A DNA stretch of 64,000 nucleotides from Cytobacillus sp. FSL H8-0458 (GCF_038002165.1 NZ_JBBOBR010000002.1:62001-126000), one strand, 5' to 3'. Numbered from the stretch's first letter, positions 41,735 through 51,747 are shown. Translations and numbers: made by a program. The notes: generated by a model from the letters alone, not told the origin.

Positions 41735-43312
41735 TTAACTTGCTCTGTTTTCCTGCCATGCTTCTTTTTTGCCGCGGCCAAGGAAAGCAAATCCCGCTAC
41801 AAGAACAGCCACTGTAAGTAATGCGATGACAGTGCTGCCGGTAAATCCGATGACCAGATATCCAACAGCAGCGATTCCTGCTGAAATCAATGCATATGGA
41901 AGCTGAGTCATCACATGGTCCATATGGTTACAGCCTGCACCTGTTGAAGAAAGAATCGTTGTGTCAGAAATCGGTGAACAATGGTCGCCGAATACCGCAC
42001 CTGCAAGGACAGCAGACATAGCCGGCAATAACAGTGAAATATCTGTTGCAGCGGCAATGTCTCCAGCAATCGGAAGCAGGATTCCGAAAGATCCCCATGA
42101 GGTTCCAGTACTGAAAGCCATAATTCCCGCTATGGCGAAAAGTAAAAACGGAAGCCATGACGTGCTCATATTTGAGCTTTCTACAAGACCTGCTAAATAC
42201 TTTCCAGTTTCCAGACGGCCGATCAAATCAACAATCGCCCAGGCAAACAGCAAGATATAAACAGCTGGAAGCATGGATTTAATACCTTCCCATACTCCTT
42301 TTCCAAAAACATTTGGGTTAACCCCTTTCAAAGAGAATGCCTGACGGAAGAATAAACCTAACGAAACCAATAGACCCACCAGGCCACCAAGGATTAGGGA
42401 TTTGGAGACATCTGTGTTCTCAAATATTTGTAAAACAGTCGCATTTCCTTCTACCGCCTGTGACCCCGTCCAAAACATTGAGCCCACTGTACCAATGACA
42501 AGAGCAATAATAGGCCAGACAAGATCGCCGACAGATCCTTTTGAACTTGTTGGAAGGTCGTCCTTCAGTTCACCAGGTGCAGGCTTCTCCGGATCCATTA
42601 CAAGCCCCTCTTCAACTGCCCGCTTCTCATGCACTTTCATTGGCCCAATCTCTACGCCTCTTAACGCCACGATAAATACAATAGCAAGTGTAGCCCAAAC
42701 ATAAAGATTCATTGGAATCATTTGAATAAATGCTGAGAAAGCGGAATACTCGGTAACATTGTGGGCAGCAAGAATGGTCCCAATCAGCGCAATAATGTAC
42801 GCACCCCAACTTGAGACCGGTGAAACGACACAAACAGGGGCTGAAGTCGAATCAATCAGATAAGCCAGTTTCGCACGTGATACGCGCTGGCGATCTGTAA
42901 TCGGACGTGAAATCTGACCGACTGCCAGAGCATTGAAATAGTCGTCAATGAAAATGATAATACCTAAAACAGCTCCGACAATCTGTGCGCCTGCACGGGT
43001 CTTGACCCGCTTCATCGCCCATTCTCCAAAAGCGCGGCTTCCGCCTGAGATAGATATAAATGCAGTAATAACTCCTAATACAAGCAAGAATAGAATGATA
43101 TATACATTCCAGGTGTTCAGCTCTCCGTCTGAAACAAAAATTCCTTTTACAGCATCCCAAATGATGCTGAAAGTTTCTGTGATGCTGAATTCGGCCAGCA
43201 ATAGTGCGGCTGTTACGATCCCAACTCCCAGTGACAGCAATACGCGCCTGGTCAGGATAACCATAGCGATTGCTACCAAAGGCGGCAGCAGGGAGAAAAT
43301 CGTGTTAGTCAT
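41735..43312 (-). CDS. lysW: NhaC-family transporter, probable lysine transporter (LysW type)
   Basis: A 525-aa NhaC-superfamily membrane protein with about 12 helices. Blocks include VLGIIIFIDDYFNALAVGQI, SAPVCVVSPVSSWGAYIIAL, FSTGTSWGSFGILLPIAGDI and FGDHCSPISDTTILSSTGAG, all NhaC family features. General annotation would be Na+/H+ antiporter. However the 5' leader is a lysine riboswitch, and comparative genomics has placed riboswitch-linked NhaC proteins (LysW) as lysine importers. The transport role is therefore inferred from regulation. RBS GAGGA. Confidence 0.85.
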   Translation of the reverse strand: MTNTIFSLLPPLVAIAMVILTRRVLLSLGVGIVTAALLLAEFSITETFSIIWDAVKGIFVSDGELNTWNVYIILFLLVLGVITAFISISGGSRAFGEWAMKRVKTRAGAQIVGAVLGIIIFIDDYFNALAVGQISRPITDRQRVSRAKLAYLIDSTSAPVCVVSPVSSWGAYIIALIGTILAAHNVTEYSAFSAFIQMIPMNLYVWATLAIVFIVALRGVEIGPMKVHEKRAVEEGLVMDPEKPAPGELKDDLPTSSKGSVGDLVWPIIALVIGTVGSMFWTGSQAVEGNATVLQIFENTDVSKSLILGGLVGLLVSLGLFFRQAFSLKGVNPNVFGKGVWEGIKSMLPAVYILLFAWAIVDLIGRLETGKYLAGLVESSNMSTSWLPFLLFAIAGIMAFSTGTSWGSFGILLPIAGDIAAATDISLLLPAMSAVLAGAVFGDHCSPISDTTILSSTGAGCNHMDHVMTQLPYALISAGIAAVGYLVIGFTGSTVIALLTVAVLVAGFAFLGRGKKEAWQENRAS

Positions 43313-43401
43313 TTCTTGTCCTCCTCTTGTTTTTTTGGATCACCGCCATGCGGCATGTCCGTTTTGCAATCAGGGGAAACAACAAGGATGATGACGAAAA
43401 C

Positions 43402-43695
43402 CAAAATAAAAAAAGAGTAACGATAGAGAAAAATCTATCATTACTCTTTTGAAGTAATTAGTTTCTCCATCACGATCTGTAGCTCCCCATTATGAAGGCT
43501 TTGACAAAGTATATTCATACTTTCCCCTCATAATGACAGTGTTACTCCTATTCGAAGTAACCCCAGCAAGATTAGTTCTGACTCACTAATCATGCTTCGG
43601 CAACATTCCCTTTCGGCTGCGGTCGTCGTTGTCATCCTCACACAGCGTACTTTTGAATCCTGCACCTCTACCCCATCGGATATGATAAGGTTTTT
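43402..43695 (-). ncRNA. Lysine riboswitch (L box)
   Basis: On the minus strand the leader reads GGGTAGAGGTGCAGGA, then GCCGAAAGGG, GCCGAAGCATGATTAG and TTGCTGGGGTTAC, the conserved L-box core with its five-way junction helices. It ends in an intrinsic terminator, AAAAGAGTAATGATAGA then loop and TCTATCGTTACTC followed by T7 (43402-43453). High lysine should stabilise the terminator and switch off the NhaC-family gene. Confidence 0.88.
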
Positions 43696-43743
43696 ATGAA
43701 ATTATAGTAGAATTTTATCAAAATACTAACCTATTGGCAAGTG

Positions 43744-44490
43744 TTATTGGCCCGCCGGTATTTCTATTGATGGCGAGGTGCCCCCTCCGCCATTGTAAAA
43801 TTGCGGGACCTTTCCCGGGTAAATGCCATAAGCCGCCAGCACATCCTCCTGTACTGTGATAATTTTAGTGGCAAAAGGAATGATAATTTGAACCTGCACA
43901 TCCAGGCGGACCAGCACCTTCACTTCCACATTATTTATGCCGTGATCCTTTGTTTCAGTTATAAAATTGGAGGTAACGGAACCGACTGCATTAAACTTCA
44001 CCGGTATACGGGGACCCAAGTTACCGAGGAGGGCATTATTGGTTGCCTGGCCAAGCGGCACGTAATAGACAATTCCATTTGAGTGCTGCATTTCCTCCGT
44101 ATTGATTTCCACGTCTGTAAAGGACTCTAATGCATCCAAATCCCCCTTTTCCGCTTTCTTAATATTATCCTGAACCAGTTCGGTTACTTCCGCTTTGACT
44201 CTGTTCAGCTTTTCCACGTTTATGCTGACAACACCGCTCTCGCTTGCTTCAAACATATCTTCCAAATCCATCACATTGGTAATTTTTTTATTAATCGCAT
44301 TGTTTATCACCAATGATGCGATTTTCCTTGTCTGTGAATCGGCATAGCTCATGAGTGTTGGCTTAAGCCCTTCATTGATAATCCAGAGGCCGGCAGCTGT
44401 TGAGATAACGAAAAATATAAAGGTCAAAAGAAATACATAGCGAAATGGAAGAGGACCTTTCCGGGGCAGCCGGCCGCGAAATTTTGCCAA
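43744..44490 (-). CDS. yunB: Sporulation protein YunB
   Basis: A 248-aa membrane-anchored protein with one N-terminal helix (FRYVFLLTFIFFVISTAAGL). The exported part shows DSQTRKIASLVINNAINKKI, SNGIVYYVPLGQATNNALLG and a LDVQVQIIIPFATKIITVQE block typical of YunB. B. subtilis YunB is SigE-controlled and needed for normal sporulation. Start is TTG 44490 behind AAAGGGGGG. Confidence 0.88.
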   Translation of the reverse strand: MAKFRGRLPRKGPLPFRYVFLLTFIFFVISTAAGLWIINEGLKPTLMSYADSQTRKIASLVINNAINKKITNVMDLEDMFEASESGVVSINVEKLNRVKAEVTELVQDNIKKAEKGDLDALESFTDVEINTEEMQHSNGIVYYVPLGQATNNALLGNLGPRIPVKFNAVGSVTSNFITETKDHGINNVEVKVLVRLDVQVQIIIPFATKIITVQEDVLAAYGIYPGKVPQFYNGGGGTSPSIEIPAGQ

Positions 44491-44561
44491 AACAAATCCC
44501 CCCTTTACAAGCTATATGTATGCTGTAAAGGAGGGAACTAGGCTCAAAAATCCAAAATAGT

Positions 44562-45656
44562 TTATTGTTGTACTAAAGTCGTATCACAGCCTGTAATAAC
44601 AGAATTCAATTCAAGCCCTAAATCTGCTTCATATGGCTCCACATTCCTGCCCTTTTCTTCAAGTATGCGGATGACTGGCCTGTCGCTAAGACCCGCGTTC
44701 TGCCGGCAGACAACACCTTTTCTTCCGTCATTCAGCTCGACTGTAACACCAACTGGATACACGGCAACCGCCTGCCGGAAAACTTCAATGACTTTCTTAT
44801 CAAATAATTTTCCAGCCCCTGCATACAGAACTTCCAGGCCTTCATGAGGAAGCATAGCCTGTCTGTAAATGCGATTGGATGTTACTGCGTCAAACACATC
44901 TGCAATCGCAATTATCTTGCCAAAATTATGAATCTCGTCCCCCTGGAGGCCGCGCGGATAGCCTGAACCATTCAATCGCTCATGATGCTGAAAGGCACAA
45001 TGTGCAACAAGGAGAGGGATTGTCTCTACTTTTCTTAATATATTAAATCCATCTTCCGGATGCTTCTTAATTGATTTAAATTCTTCTGCTGTCAATTTAC
45101 CCGGTTTCAAAAGAATATCTGCCGGCACCTTCATCTTTCCGACATCATGAAGAATTGCACCCAGCCCCAGGATTTCAAGTTCCTTTGGCAGGAGCTGCAG
45201 CTTCATCCCGATTGCCAGTGAATAAAGAGTCACATTCAGGGAGTGGGTGAAAATATAGTGATCATATGTATAAACGTCTGATAGGATCGTAAGCAGCTCT
45301 TTATTTCCCCTAATTTCACTGATTAGCTGACGTATCAGCGCTGAGAGCCGCTTTGAGGCATTCTCAATTATCAGAGAGCCTGATAACTCTTTATTTGCTT
45401 GTACTTCCTTCAGAACGGTTTCAATGGTTTCGATAGCCTGTTTGCGCATTTTGGGAGTCAGAGGGTCCTTATATTGGATATCCTCAGTGCGCACATCCTT
45501 GATATACACATAGGTAATACCCATTTCCTGCAGTTTATATATTAATTTATCAGCCAGCTCCACACCTTCATGCAAAAGGACCTGACCCTTGTCATTGTAT
45601 ATAGCTTTGGCCAAAACACTGCCAGTCTCAATTGTATTGGTTGCTGCTAATCTCAT
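44562..45656 (-). CDS. HD-GYP domain phosphodiesterase
   Basis: A 364-aa protein with a c-di-GMP-type HD-GYP domain at about residues 125-300. Metal and signature motifs: IFTHSLNVTLYSLAIG, LHDVGKMKVP, HHERLNGSGYPRGL, IADVFDAVTSNRIYR. The N-terminal 110 residues are a helical region of unknown sensory role (ETGSVLAKAIYNDKGQVLLH). It probably hydrolyses c-di-GMP or a related dinucleotide. RBS GGGAG before ATG 45656. Confidence 0.88.
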   Translation of the reverse strand: MRLAATNTIETGSVLAKAIYNDKGQVLLHEGVELADKLIYKLQEMGITYVYIKDVRTEDIQYKDPLTPKMRKQAIETIETVLKEVQANKELSGSLIIENASKRLSALIRQLISEIRGNKELLTILSDVYTYDHYIFTHSLNVTLYSLAIGMKLQLLPKELEILGLGAILHDVGKMKVPADILLKPGKLTAEEFKSIKKHPEDGFNILRKVETIPLLVAHCAFQHHERLNGSGYPRGLQGDEIHNFGKIIAIADVFDAVTSNRIYRQAMLPHEGLEVLYAGAGKLFDKKVIEVFRQAVAVYPVGVTVELNDGRKGVVCRQNAGLSDRPVIRILEEKGRNVEPYEADLGLELNSVITGCDTTLVQQ

Positions 45657-45878
45657 ATGTATCTCCCATATCCTTTTTTCGGTGCTACTTTATAGTTCGG
45701 GCATTATTTGGTTATATTTACATTATACGACAAATTTCCCGGCTTGAGAGTGAGTTTATGATATATTTTGAGATTGAAAGATTTATGTGAGGATAACCCG
45801 CTTTTACTTGCGGATAAAATAATTTATGTGCAAAGCGGCTCATGCATAAAAAAAAGACAAGCCCATTCAGGCATGCCT

Positions 45879-46181
45879 TTAGATCATTTTGAGAAGTGCT
45901 TCTTTTCCGATCGTTCCTTTAACAATGCCCAGCTCCTCGGCCTCATAAGTGACAGATTCAAGCGGGGCATTTAACAGCTGATCTATCGTTTTTACACCGA
46001 CAGCCCTGCCGGCAATTACTTTGCGGTCCTTAAGCTTCTCATTCAGCAAAGCGACATCCAGGGCTCCGCACATGATATACCCTCTATCATTCGTTACCAC
46101 CAGCAGATTGGTCTTTGGCAGCTGCACCGAAACACTCAAAAAAGTGTGGCCATCTATATCAATCGGTTTCAAATCAATCAT
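45879..46181 (-). CDS. yunC: YunC-family (DUF1805) protein
   Basis: A 100-aa protein. Family blocks: FLSVSVQLPKTNLLVVTNDR, GYIMCGALDVALLNEKLKDR and AGRAVGVKTIDQLLNAPLES. DUF1805 has no established activity. ATG 46181 follows AAGGAG; the longer frame from a GTG at 46193 lies directly on that site. Confidence 0.85.
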   Translation of the reverse strand: MIDLKPIDIDGHTFLSVSVQLPKTNLLVVTNDRGYIMCGALDVALLNEKLKDRKVIAGRAVGVKTIDQLLNAPLESVTYEAEELGIVKGTIGKEALLKMI

Positions 46182-46262
46182 ACCTGCACCCACTCCTTTC
46201 CTTTTCCCTTACACAATATGTATGGACAGGGAAAAGGGTGAACGTGACAGGCACCCCCGGTT

Positions 46263-47108
46263 TTAGAATAAATCAAGCTGTCTTGGAGCAAGCTGCTGAT
46301 ATTCAATATCCAGCATTTCGATCATTTGTTTAGCGTTGTCTGCCGCGTCACCGCCGGAGTTGTTGTTGAAGACGACGAATACATTTTTACATTTTTTCTC
46401 AAGCAATTTCAGGTGTTCTGCCCATTCTGCCAGTTCTTTTTCGTTATAGCGGTAAAGATAGCGGACCTCCCGCCAGTTGTCCGCATTCTTTCTCTGCCAG
46501 CCGTGAAAGTTTCGGCCATGAAACCGAACAAGAACCTTATCAGGACTGGTTGTTTCCAGGACCATTGGAATAGAGCCCTCACCGGCTTGCGGCTCGTCAC
46601 AGATGGTGTGAAACCAGTCTTCCTCTTTCATAAAGCTTAATGTGCTTTCCCTGAACTCCGGACGAAACCATGATTGATGCCTGAACTCCAGGGCACATGG
46701 GATATCCCCCATCTGCTCCTTGCACCAGCGGAGGTAATCGACATTGGCTTTTTTGCAGTCAAACCATGGCGGAAATTGAAACAGTACCATAGCCAGTTTG
46801 CCGGATTCGATATAAGGCTCCAATGAATCTTTAAACGCTTCAAACATTCCTTCTTTGCTTTCAAAAGGGATTTCGCCTCTTTGATGACCTGTCATGCCCT
46901 GGTAGGCTTTTACTATGAATTGAAAAGATTCAGGCGTGTCCTTTACCCATTTGGAAGAGTTACGCTTTGGCTGCACCGCATAAAAAGCAGAGTCCACCTC
47001 CACAGTAGGGAAATGGCCCGCATATTCTTTTAGCTTATCTCTAGGTGAAACATTGCCCGTATATAGGCTATCATGGTCGCCCCAGCCTGTTACGCCGATG
47101 ATAATCAT
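46263..47108 (-). CDS. yunF: DUF72 protein, YunF-like
   Basis: A 281-aa TIM-barrel-like DUF72 protein: IIIGVTGWGDHDSLYTG, VEVDSAFYAVQPKRNSSKWV, FQFIVKAYQGMTGHQRGE and VLFQFPPWFDCKKANV. VVFNNNSGGDAADNAKQM near the C-terminus is typical. It is a widespread family of unsettled function. RBS GGAGGTG. A 370-bp AT-rich gap with a weak GACGC/GCGTC hairpin near 47320-47352 separates it from the ger operon downstream in coordinates. Confidence 0.85.
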   Translation of the reverse strand: MIIIGVTGWGDHDSLYTGNVSPRDKLKEYAGHFPTVEVDSAFYAVQPKRNSSKWVKDTPESFQFIVKAYQGMTGHQRGEIPFESKEGMFEAFKDSLEPYIESGKLAMVLFQFPPWFDCKKANVDYLRWCKEQMGDIPCALEFRHQSWFRPEFRESTLSFMKEEDWFHTICDEPQAGEGSIPMVLETTSPDKVLVRFHGRNFHGWQRKNADNWREVRYLYRYNEKELAEWAEHLKLLEKKCKNVFVVFNNNSGGDAADNAKQMIEMLDIEYQQLAPRQLDLF

Positions 47109-47477
47109 TGAAACACCTCCGTTTTTTTACTCTACTTTTCTTTTAACGGAAAATTTTGTACTGAAACTCTATATGATTATAATTTATTAAAAGTTTCAAT
47201 TTCCAAGATTTTTAATCCAGTTTACCATAGGATTTTTTAAACTTCCTTTAAAATAATAAACAATTGATCGCTAAGCATTGATTTTATTGAACTCCAAGTT
47301 CTTGCCATATATAAAACAAGACGCCTTCTCCTTAACTCTAAGAAAGCGTCCTATGGCTGTGAAGTATCCTTATTTTGTTACTCCTCTGATTTTACCCTAT
47401 ATTGGGAAGTTGCTACTTATATAAATTAAAGGGGCGAGTATAAGCTAGTTGAAGGTTTTGCTCCTTTTGCACTTTTA
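47109..47477. other. Intergenic region
   Basis: About 370 bp, AT-rich. It contains GACGCCTTCT...AGAAAGCGTC near 47320-47352, an imperfect hairpin that may terminate the ger operon or be part of the yunF upstream region. No gene found. Confidence 0.35.
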
Positions 47478-48656
47478 TTATTTCGATTTATTCATTTTTC
47501 TGGCTTGAGTCTGGAATTGTTTAATGTTAACCTTCACGTTAATATTAATTGAAGCTTCAGGAAACCGTTCCTCCCAATTGCCCTTTACTTTTTTCCACAC
47601 TTTCGGTTGATTGATTCGTAAACTCTCTCCAAATCCAGCGACATCTACTTTTAATTCTTTTTGAGTCTTGGTTAAACCTGCTTCCATTAATCGCATAAAT
47701 TCTTTTTCAACTGTTTTTTCTGCATCTCGAATAAACTTCTCATTAAAAGCATCACTGTTTGGTATCCAATCTTCAGATAATCGGCCTTCAGTATTAATGT
47801 TTACTGTATACGAAATATCCCCTCCATTTACCTGAGGCCTAATTGAACTTTTCAGCTGATCAATTTCATATGTAATGATTTTGCCCGTTTCTTTATCGAC
47901 TCCTGTTACGGCACCTGCTTTCGCTTCACCTGTAATACAATTAATGCCCAAGGTTTCGTCTTCATTAAGCTCCCCAATCATTTTCTGTGTAATCCCTTTA
48001 ATAACTGCTGCTCCAATGATTTGAACTCCACCATTAAATTTTTGTACTTTCTGAACCAAAAAACTTGAACTGGCCGACATTTTTTCCGAGAAATCGCCTA
48101 AGGATAATTTTGGGGGCATTTTTGATGTTTTCGTTTTCATATTTTCAGTTATAGACAATAGCTTTAAAGCAGGTACTGGATCCTTTGTTCCTTTTATGCT
48201 TAATATTTCGCTTGCTTTTTCCTCTGATATCAATACATGAACTGTCCGTCTTATTTCATGGTCGCGAAAGAAAAAATTCAATAATTGGAGCAAATTAATG
48301 GATTGTGCTGCTTCCTTACTAATTACCAATACTTTTAAATGGGCATAATTCGGACTGCGACTTGTAGCCGTGGAAGCTTCACGGCCCGCTTCAAATAAAG
48401 AGGATTCCTCAATTGTTAAGTTTTGAAATGGCTCTGCTTGACTGCCGCCGCCTCCATTCTCTCCAGCCAATACTTTAGGTACAACAGATTGAATTGTAAA
48501 TTCAGGAGTTATGCGTTTTGTTGAATGTTCTTGATAATCCACTCCGACACCAACAGCCAGACCTATATCTTCAATATCAACGCGATCCCAACACCCTCCC
48601 ATAAAAAGGATCGAGATGCAGCAGCATATCAAGATGCTTTTTTTAATTCTTCGCAT
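47478..48656 (-). CDS. Germinant receptor C subunit (Ger(x)C lipoprotein)
   Basis: A 392-aa GerC-type lipoprotein. The lipobox is CISILFMGGCWDRVDIED, Cys at about residue 22, followed by IGLAVGVGVDYQE. The rest matches Ger(x)C (EAGREASTATSRSPNYAHLK; LNFFFRDHEIRRTVHVLISE). It is the lipid-anchored subunit of a spore nutrient receptor. It overlaps the B-subunit gene by 14 bp; RBS AAGGAGG. Confidence 0.9.
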   Translation of the reverse strand: MRRIKKSILICCCISILFMGGCWDRVDIEDIGLAVGVGVDYQEHSTKRITPEFTIQSVVPKVLAGENGGGGSQAEPFQNLTIEESSLFEAGREASTATSRSPNYAHLKVLVISKEAAQSINLLQLLNFFFRDHEIRRTVHVLISEEKASEILSIKGTKDPVPALKLLSITENMKTKTSKMPPKLSLGDFSEKMSASSSFLVQKVQKFNGGVQIIGAAVIKGITQKMIGELNEDETLGINCITGEAKAGAVTGVDKETGKIITYEIDQLKSSIRPQVNGGDISYTVNINTEGRLSEDWIPNSDAFNEKFIRDAEKTVEKEFMRLMEAGLTKTQKELKVDVAGFGESLRINQPKVWKKVKGNWEERFPEASININVKVNIKQFQTQARKMNKSK

Positions 48657-49740
48657 TTCGTTTCCTCCTTATGAAGGCAATTATTAAAAAAAGGACGGGG
48701 ATAATTACTGTAATTATGATGGCAAAGTTGCCAATATAGTCAGCTAATTTAAAAACTCCATTTATATCTTCCGGATACATCGCACATAGATAAATGAATG
48801 GTATAAGACCATACACAAAAGGTTTATACGCTTTCTTAAAAACTTGACTCAAACCTAAACTAGCAAAATAAAAATTCATTATAAAGGATGTAAACGTTGT
48901 AATCACCCAAAGAATGATAAAAAAGCTTTCAAATCTTTCTAAAAGGAGGAATTTCATTTCAATTGATTTGACCAGTTCGATCGTTGGCCATGTTAACTGC
49001 CTTACCTCATTTACGGTTAATGAGCCAATAACAGCTATTACGATCAAGATATACAAAAATAACGGGATAAATATTCCCACGGCTGCAGCTTTCATAGCTT
49101 GTTGTGGACGTTGCATATATGCGATTAAAATAAGAAAACTTTCAATTCCAGCAAGAGATAAAGTTGTTGGCTTAATCCCGTTGACAACTGGCTTAAATCC
49201 TTCACCCAAGACAGGGCGAAGGTTATTTAGATCAACATTTGTTACACTAAGACCCAGCATAAAAAAAATAAATACCAAAACAACCGGAAAGTAAATTTGA
49301 AGCAATTTTACAATAGGATATATGCCGCTGATCACGATATACACGCCTACTGCGATATAAACGATAATCACTGCTTCTATCGGAGTTTTATCCAGCAAAT
49401 AAGCGCGAAGCACTTCAGCCATTGATCGTGCCTGATATCCACTAACTAATATAAAATACATAATAATAAATAGATTAAAAACAAGACCTGCCCATTTGCC
49501 AACCAATATAGGACTAAATTGATAAATCGTCATTCCTTTGAATCGAAGGCATAACTTAGTTATAAAAAAAGCAACAACAAATGTGATTCCGCCACTAAAA
49601 AGCATACTGATCCAAATATCAGGCGTTTGAACTTCCTCTGCACTTACGCGGGGTAATGTTACAATCCCCACACCAATGATTGTCATTACTAAAGCGACTG
49701 TAGCCTGTGTAGGTGTAATTTTTTCGTTTGAACCATTCAC
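48643..49740 (-). CDS. Germinant receptor B subunit (spore permease)
   Basis: A 365-aa GerB-type membrane protein of the amino acid-permease fold, about ten helices (ATVALVMTIIGVGIVTLPRV near the N-terminus; VGVYIVISGIYPIVKLLQIY; LAGIESFLILIAYMQRP). B subunits bind the germinant. GTG 49740 follows AAAGGAAG. Middle gene of the ger operon. Confidence 0.9.
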   Translation of the reverse strand: MNGSNEKITPTQATVALVMTIIGVGIVTLPRVSAEEVQTPDIWISMLFSGGITFVVAFFITKLCLRFKGMTIYQFSPILVGKWAGLVFNLFIIMYFILVSGYQARSMAEVLRAYLLDKTPIEAVIIVYIAVGVYIVISGIYPIVKLLQIYFPVVLVFIFFMLGLSVTNVDLNNLRPVLGEGFKPVVNGIKPTTLSLAGIESFLILIAYMQRPQQAMKAAAVGIFIPLFLYILIVIAVIGSLTVNEVRQLTWPTIELVKSIEMKFLLLERFESFFIILWVITTFTSFIMNFYFASLGLSQVFKKAYKPFVYGLIPFIYLCAMYPEDINGVFKLADYIGNFAIIITVIIPVLFLIIAFIRRKRNAKN

Positions 49741-49752
49741 TATGATCTTCCT

Positions 49753-51318
49753 TTATTTAATCCGAGTGGAGTCTTTGGGTTTTAATATTTCAGGTCTTTC
49801 TTTAAGAACACTATATGGTAATCGAAGTATTGCATCCTTCCAATCTTTAAATTGATACGGAACAAATGGAGAGGTATATTCAACACCAAAACTTTTAAGC
49901 TTGACAAGGTGAATCGTAATGGCCATCGCAAACATAATAATTCCAAATAACCCTAATACAGCAGCTGAAAGCATCATTCCAAAGCGTAAGATTCGAATAG
50001 CTATTGCCGCCCCATACTGCGGTAAAGAAAAGGAAGAAATTGCCGTAACTGCCACAACAATGACCATCATTGGGCTGACTAAGCCCGCTGTAACAGCCGC
50101 CTCCCCAATAACAAGCCCTCCTACAATTCCAACTGTTTGTCCAATTGGTTTAGGAAGCCTTACACCTGCTTCCCGCAGTATTTCAATTGTGATTTCCATC
50201 AATAATGCTTCTACAATGCTTGGAAATGGCACTCCTTCCCTGCTTCCTGCTATCGAGATTACTAAATCAGTTGGAATTAACCCTGGATGATACGAAATAA
50301 GTGCTACGTATAATGATGGACCAAATAAAGAGACAAACGCTGCTCCAAACCGCATGAAGCGAATGAGGGTGCCAACAAACCATCGTTCATAATAATCTTC
50401 CGGCCCCTGAAGAATAGAGGTAATCGTGACTGGCAGAAGCAATACAAAAGGCGTCCCATCAACTAAAATGGCTACACGTCCTTCTAATAATCCACTTGCT
50501 ACTTTATCCGGCCTTTCAGTTGTTATGAGTTGTGGAAACGGTGATAAAAAATCATCTTCAATGAACTGCTCAATAATCCCCGATTCAAGTATTTGGTCAA
50601 TATCAATTTTTTCTAATCGTTTTTTGGCTTCTTGGATGATGCTGTCATTTGTAATATCTTTTATATATGCCATGATAACCGGTGTTTGACTTCTGCGTCC
50701 GATTGTATATTTGTCTAAAACTAAATGGGGATCTCTAATTCGCTTTCGAATTAAAGACATATTCACAAGAATATTTTCGACAAACCCTTCTCTTGCCCCC
50801 CTCACAGAAGCTTCTGTAATTGGTTCTTCAATTTGTCTTGAAGGCCATTTTTTTGTTCCAAGTAAAAGGGATGTATCGACCTTATCAATTAGTAATGCCG
50901 TATCTCCATTCAAAACCTCCATCACACAGTCTTCTATCTTGTTGTATTCTTCTACATCCGTTAGCGTTACAACATGGTCTTTAATGGTTTCTTTGATGTG
51001 TGAGCCGGTGGCCCGGTCTTCTATTACATAGCATTCTCGCATTTGAAGTTCTAACATGATTGACTTTAATATTTGTTCATGAATTTGCTCTTTATCGGCA
51101 AGCCCTTTAATAAAAACGACAGCTGCTTTAACGTTATATAAGTCAATATTAAATCTGCGAATTGCGATATCAGGGTTATTTCCTAAAATATTTTGTATTC
51201 GCTCGAGGTTAGAATCCAAACTAGATGAAAAGAATACATCTGTCCCATGTATCTTCACTTGTTGATGAGCATTTTTCGTTTGTTTTTTCTTTTTTTGTAA
51301 CCAAGCCCATTGATTCAT
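49753..51318 (-). CDS. Germinant receptor A subunit
   Basis: A 521-aa GerA-family protein. The hydrophilic N-terminal half (about 25-290; FSSSLDSNLERIQNILGNNP, LLEGRVAILVDGTPFVLLLP) is followed by about five membrane helices (YHPGLIPTDLVISIAGSREG; VPFPSIVEALLMEITIEIL; LPKPIGQTVGIVGGLVIGEA), the family signature. ATG 51318 lies after AGGTGAGG. It precedes the B and C genes in the usual gerA-gerB-gerC order. The germinant is unknown. Confidence 0.92.
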   Translation of the reverse strand: MNQWAWLQKKKKQTKNAHQQVKIHGTDVFFSSSLDSNLERIQNILGNNPDIAIRRFNIDLYNVKAAVVFIKGLADKEQIHEQILKSIMLELQMRECYVIEDRATGSHIKETIKDHVVTLTDVEEYNKIEDCVMEVLNGDTALLIDKVDTSLLLGTKKWPSRQIEEPITEASVRGAREGFVENILVNMSLIRKRIRDPHLVLDKYTIGRRSQTPVIMAYIKDITNDSIIQEAKKRLEKIDIDQILESGIIEQFIEDDFLSPFPQLITTERPDKVASGLLEGRVAILVDGTPFVLLLPVTITSILQGPEDYYERWFVGTLIRFMRFGAAFVSLFGPSLYVALISYHPGLIPTDLVISIAGSREGVPFPSIVEALLMEITIEILREAGVRLPKPIGQTVGIVGGLVIGEAAVTAGLVSPMMVIVVAVTAISSFSLPQYGAAIAIRILRFGMMLSAAVLGLFGIIMFAMAITIHLVKLKSFGVEYTSPFVPYQFKDWKDAILRLPYSVLKERPEILKPKDSTRIK

Positions 51319-51411
51319 CTCCCTCACCTGCTTACATAAAATATTTTTTCAAACTGGTAAGTTTTAAGTTACTTTAGGTGTGGAAATTTTGATTAAGGGG
51401 ATGCTAAATCT

Positions 51412-51534
51412 TTAACTGGATTTAATTGATCGTAACCATTTTGAAACTTTGGAAATAGAATAGGGAATTATAAAAGCTAAACATGCACCTAATAAATGTT
51501 CCCATTTTGGAAGGAAAGATATGATATTCTCCAT
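51412..51534 (-). CDS. Possible small membrane peptide upstream of gerA
   Basis: A 40-aa frame: MENIISFLPKWEHLLGACLA then FIIPYSISKVSKWLRSIKSS, one hydrophobic segment and a basic tail. GGTGATG precedes the ATG at 51534. Some ger operons carry a small extra D subunit; this is shorter than those and only its position argues for one. Could be spurious. Confidence 0.4.
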   Translation of the reverse strand: MENIISFLPKWEHLLGACLAFIIPYSISKVSKWLRSIKSS

Positions 51535-51693
51535 AAACTCATCACCTGCTATTTATTTTCACCTAACACTTTAGTTATCATTCATTTTATAAAAGATGGA
51601 AACCCTAAATGAAGACATAAAGAAATCGGCAGGAAATGGAGTGGAAAGATACAGGTTGAATAACTGCCTTCCTTCAAAGGTGGAGTCGCTTAA

Positions 51694-51737
51694 ACAAAAA
51701 AATGATTGAACGGCATAGCCGTTCAATCATTTTTTAA
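51694..51737 (-). terminator. Terminator after the suf operon
   Basis: AAAAAATGATTGAACGGC...CCGTTCAATCATTTTTT, a long stem 11 nt past the sufB stop. Confidence 0.9.
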
Positions 51738-51747
51738 AAATTTATTA

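Noticed and set aside
41735..43312. Plain Na+/H+ antiporter label for the NhaC-family gene
   Set aside because: A lysine riboswitch in the leader makes lysine transport the better call.
45843..45880. Hairpin after yunC as a terminator
   Set aside because: The stem (AGACAAGCC against GGCATGCCT) has two mismatches in nine; the following T run exists but the structure is weak.
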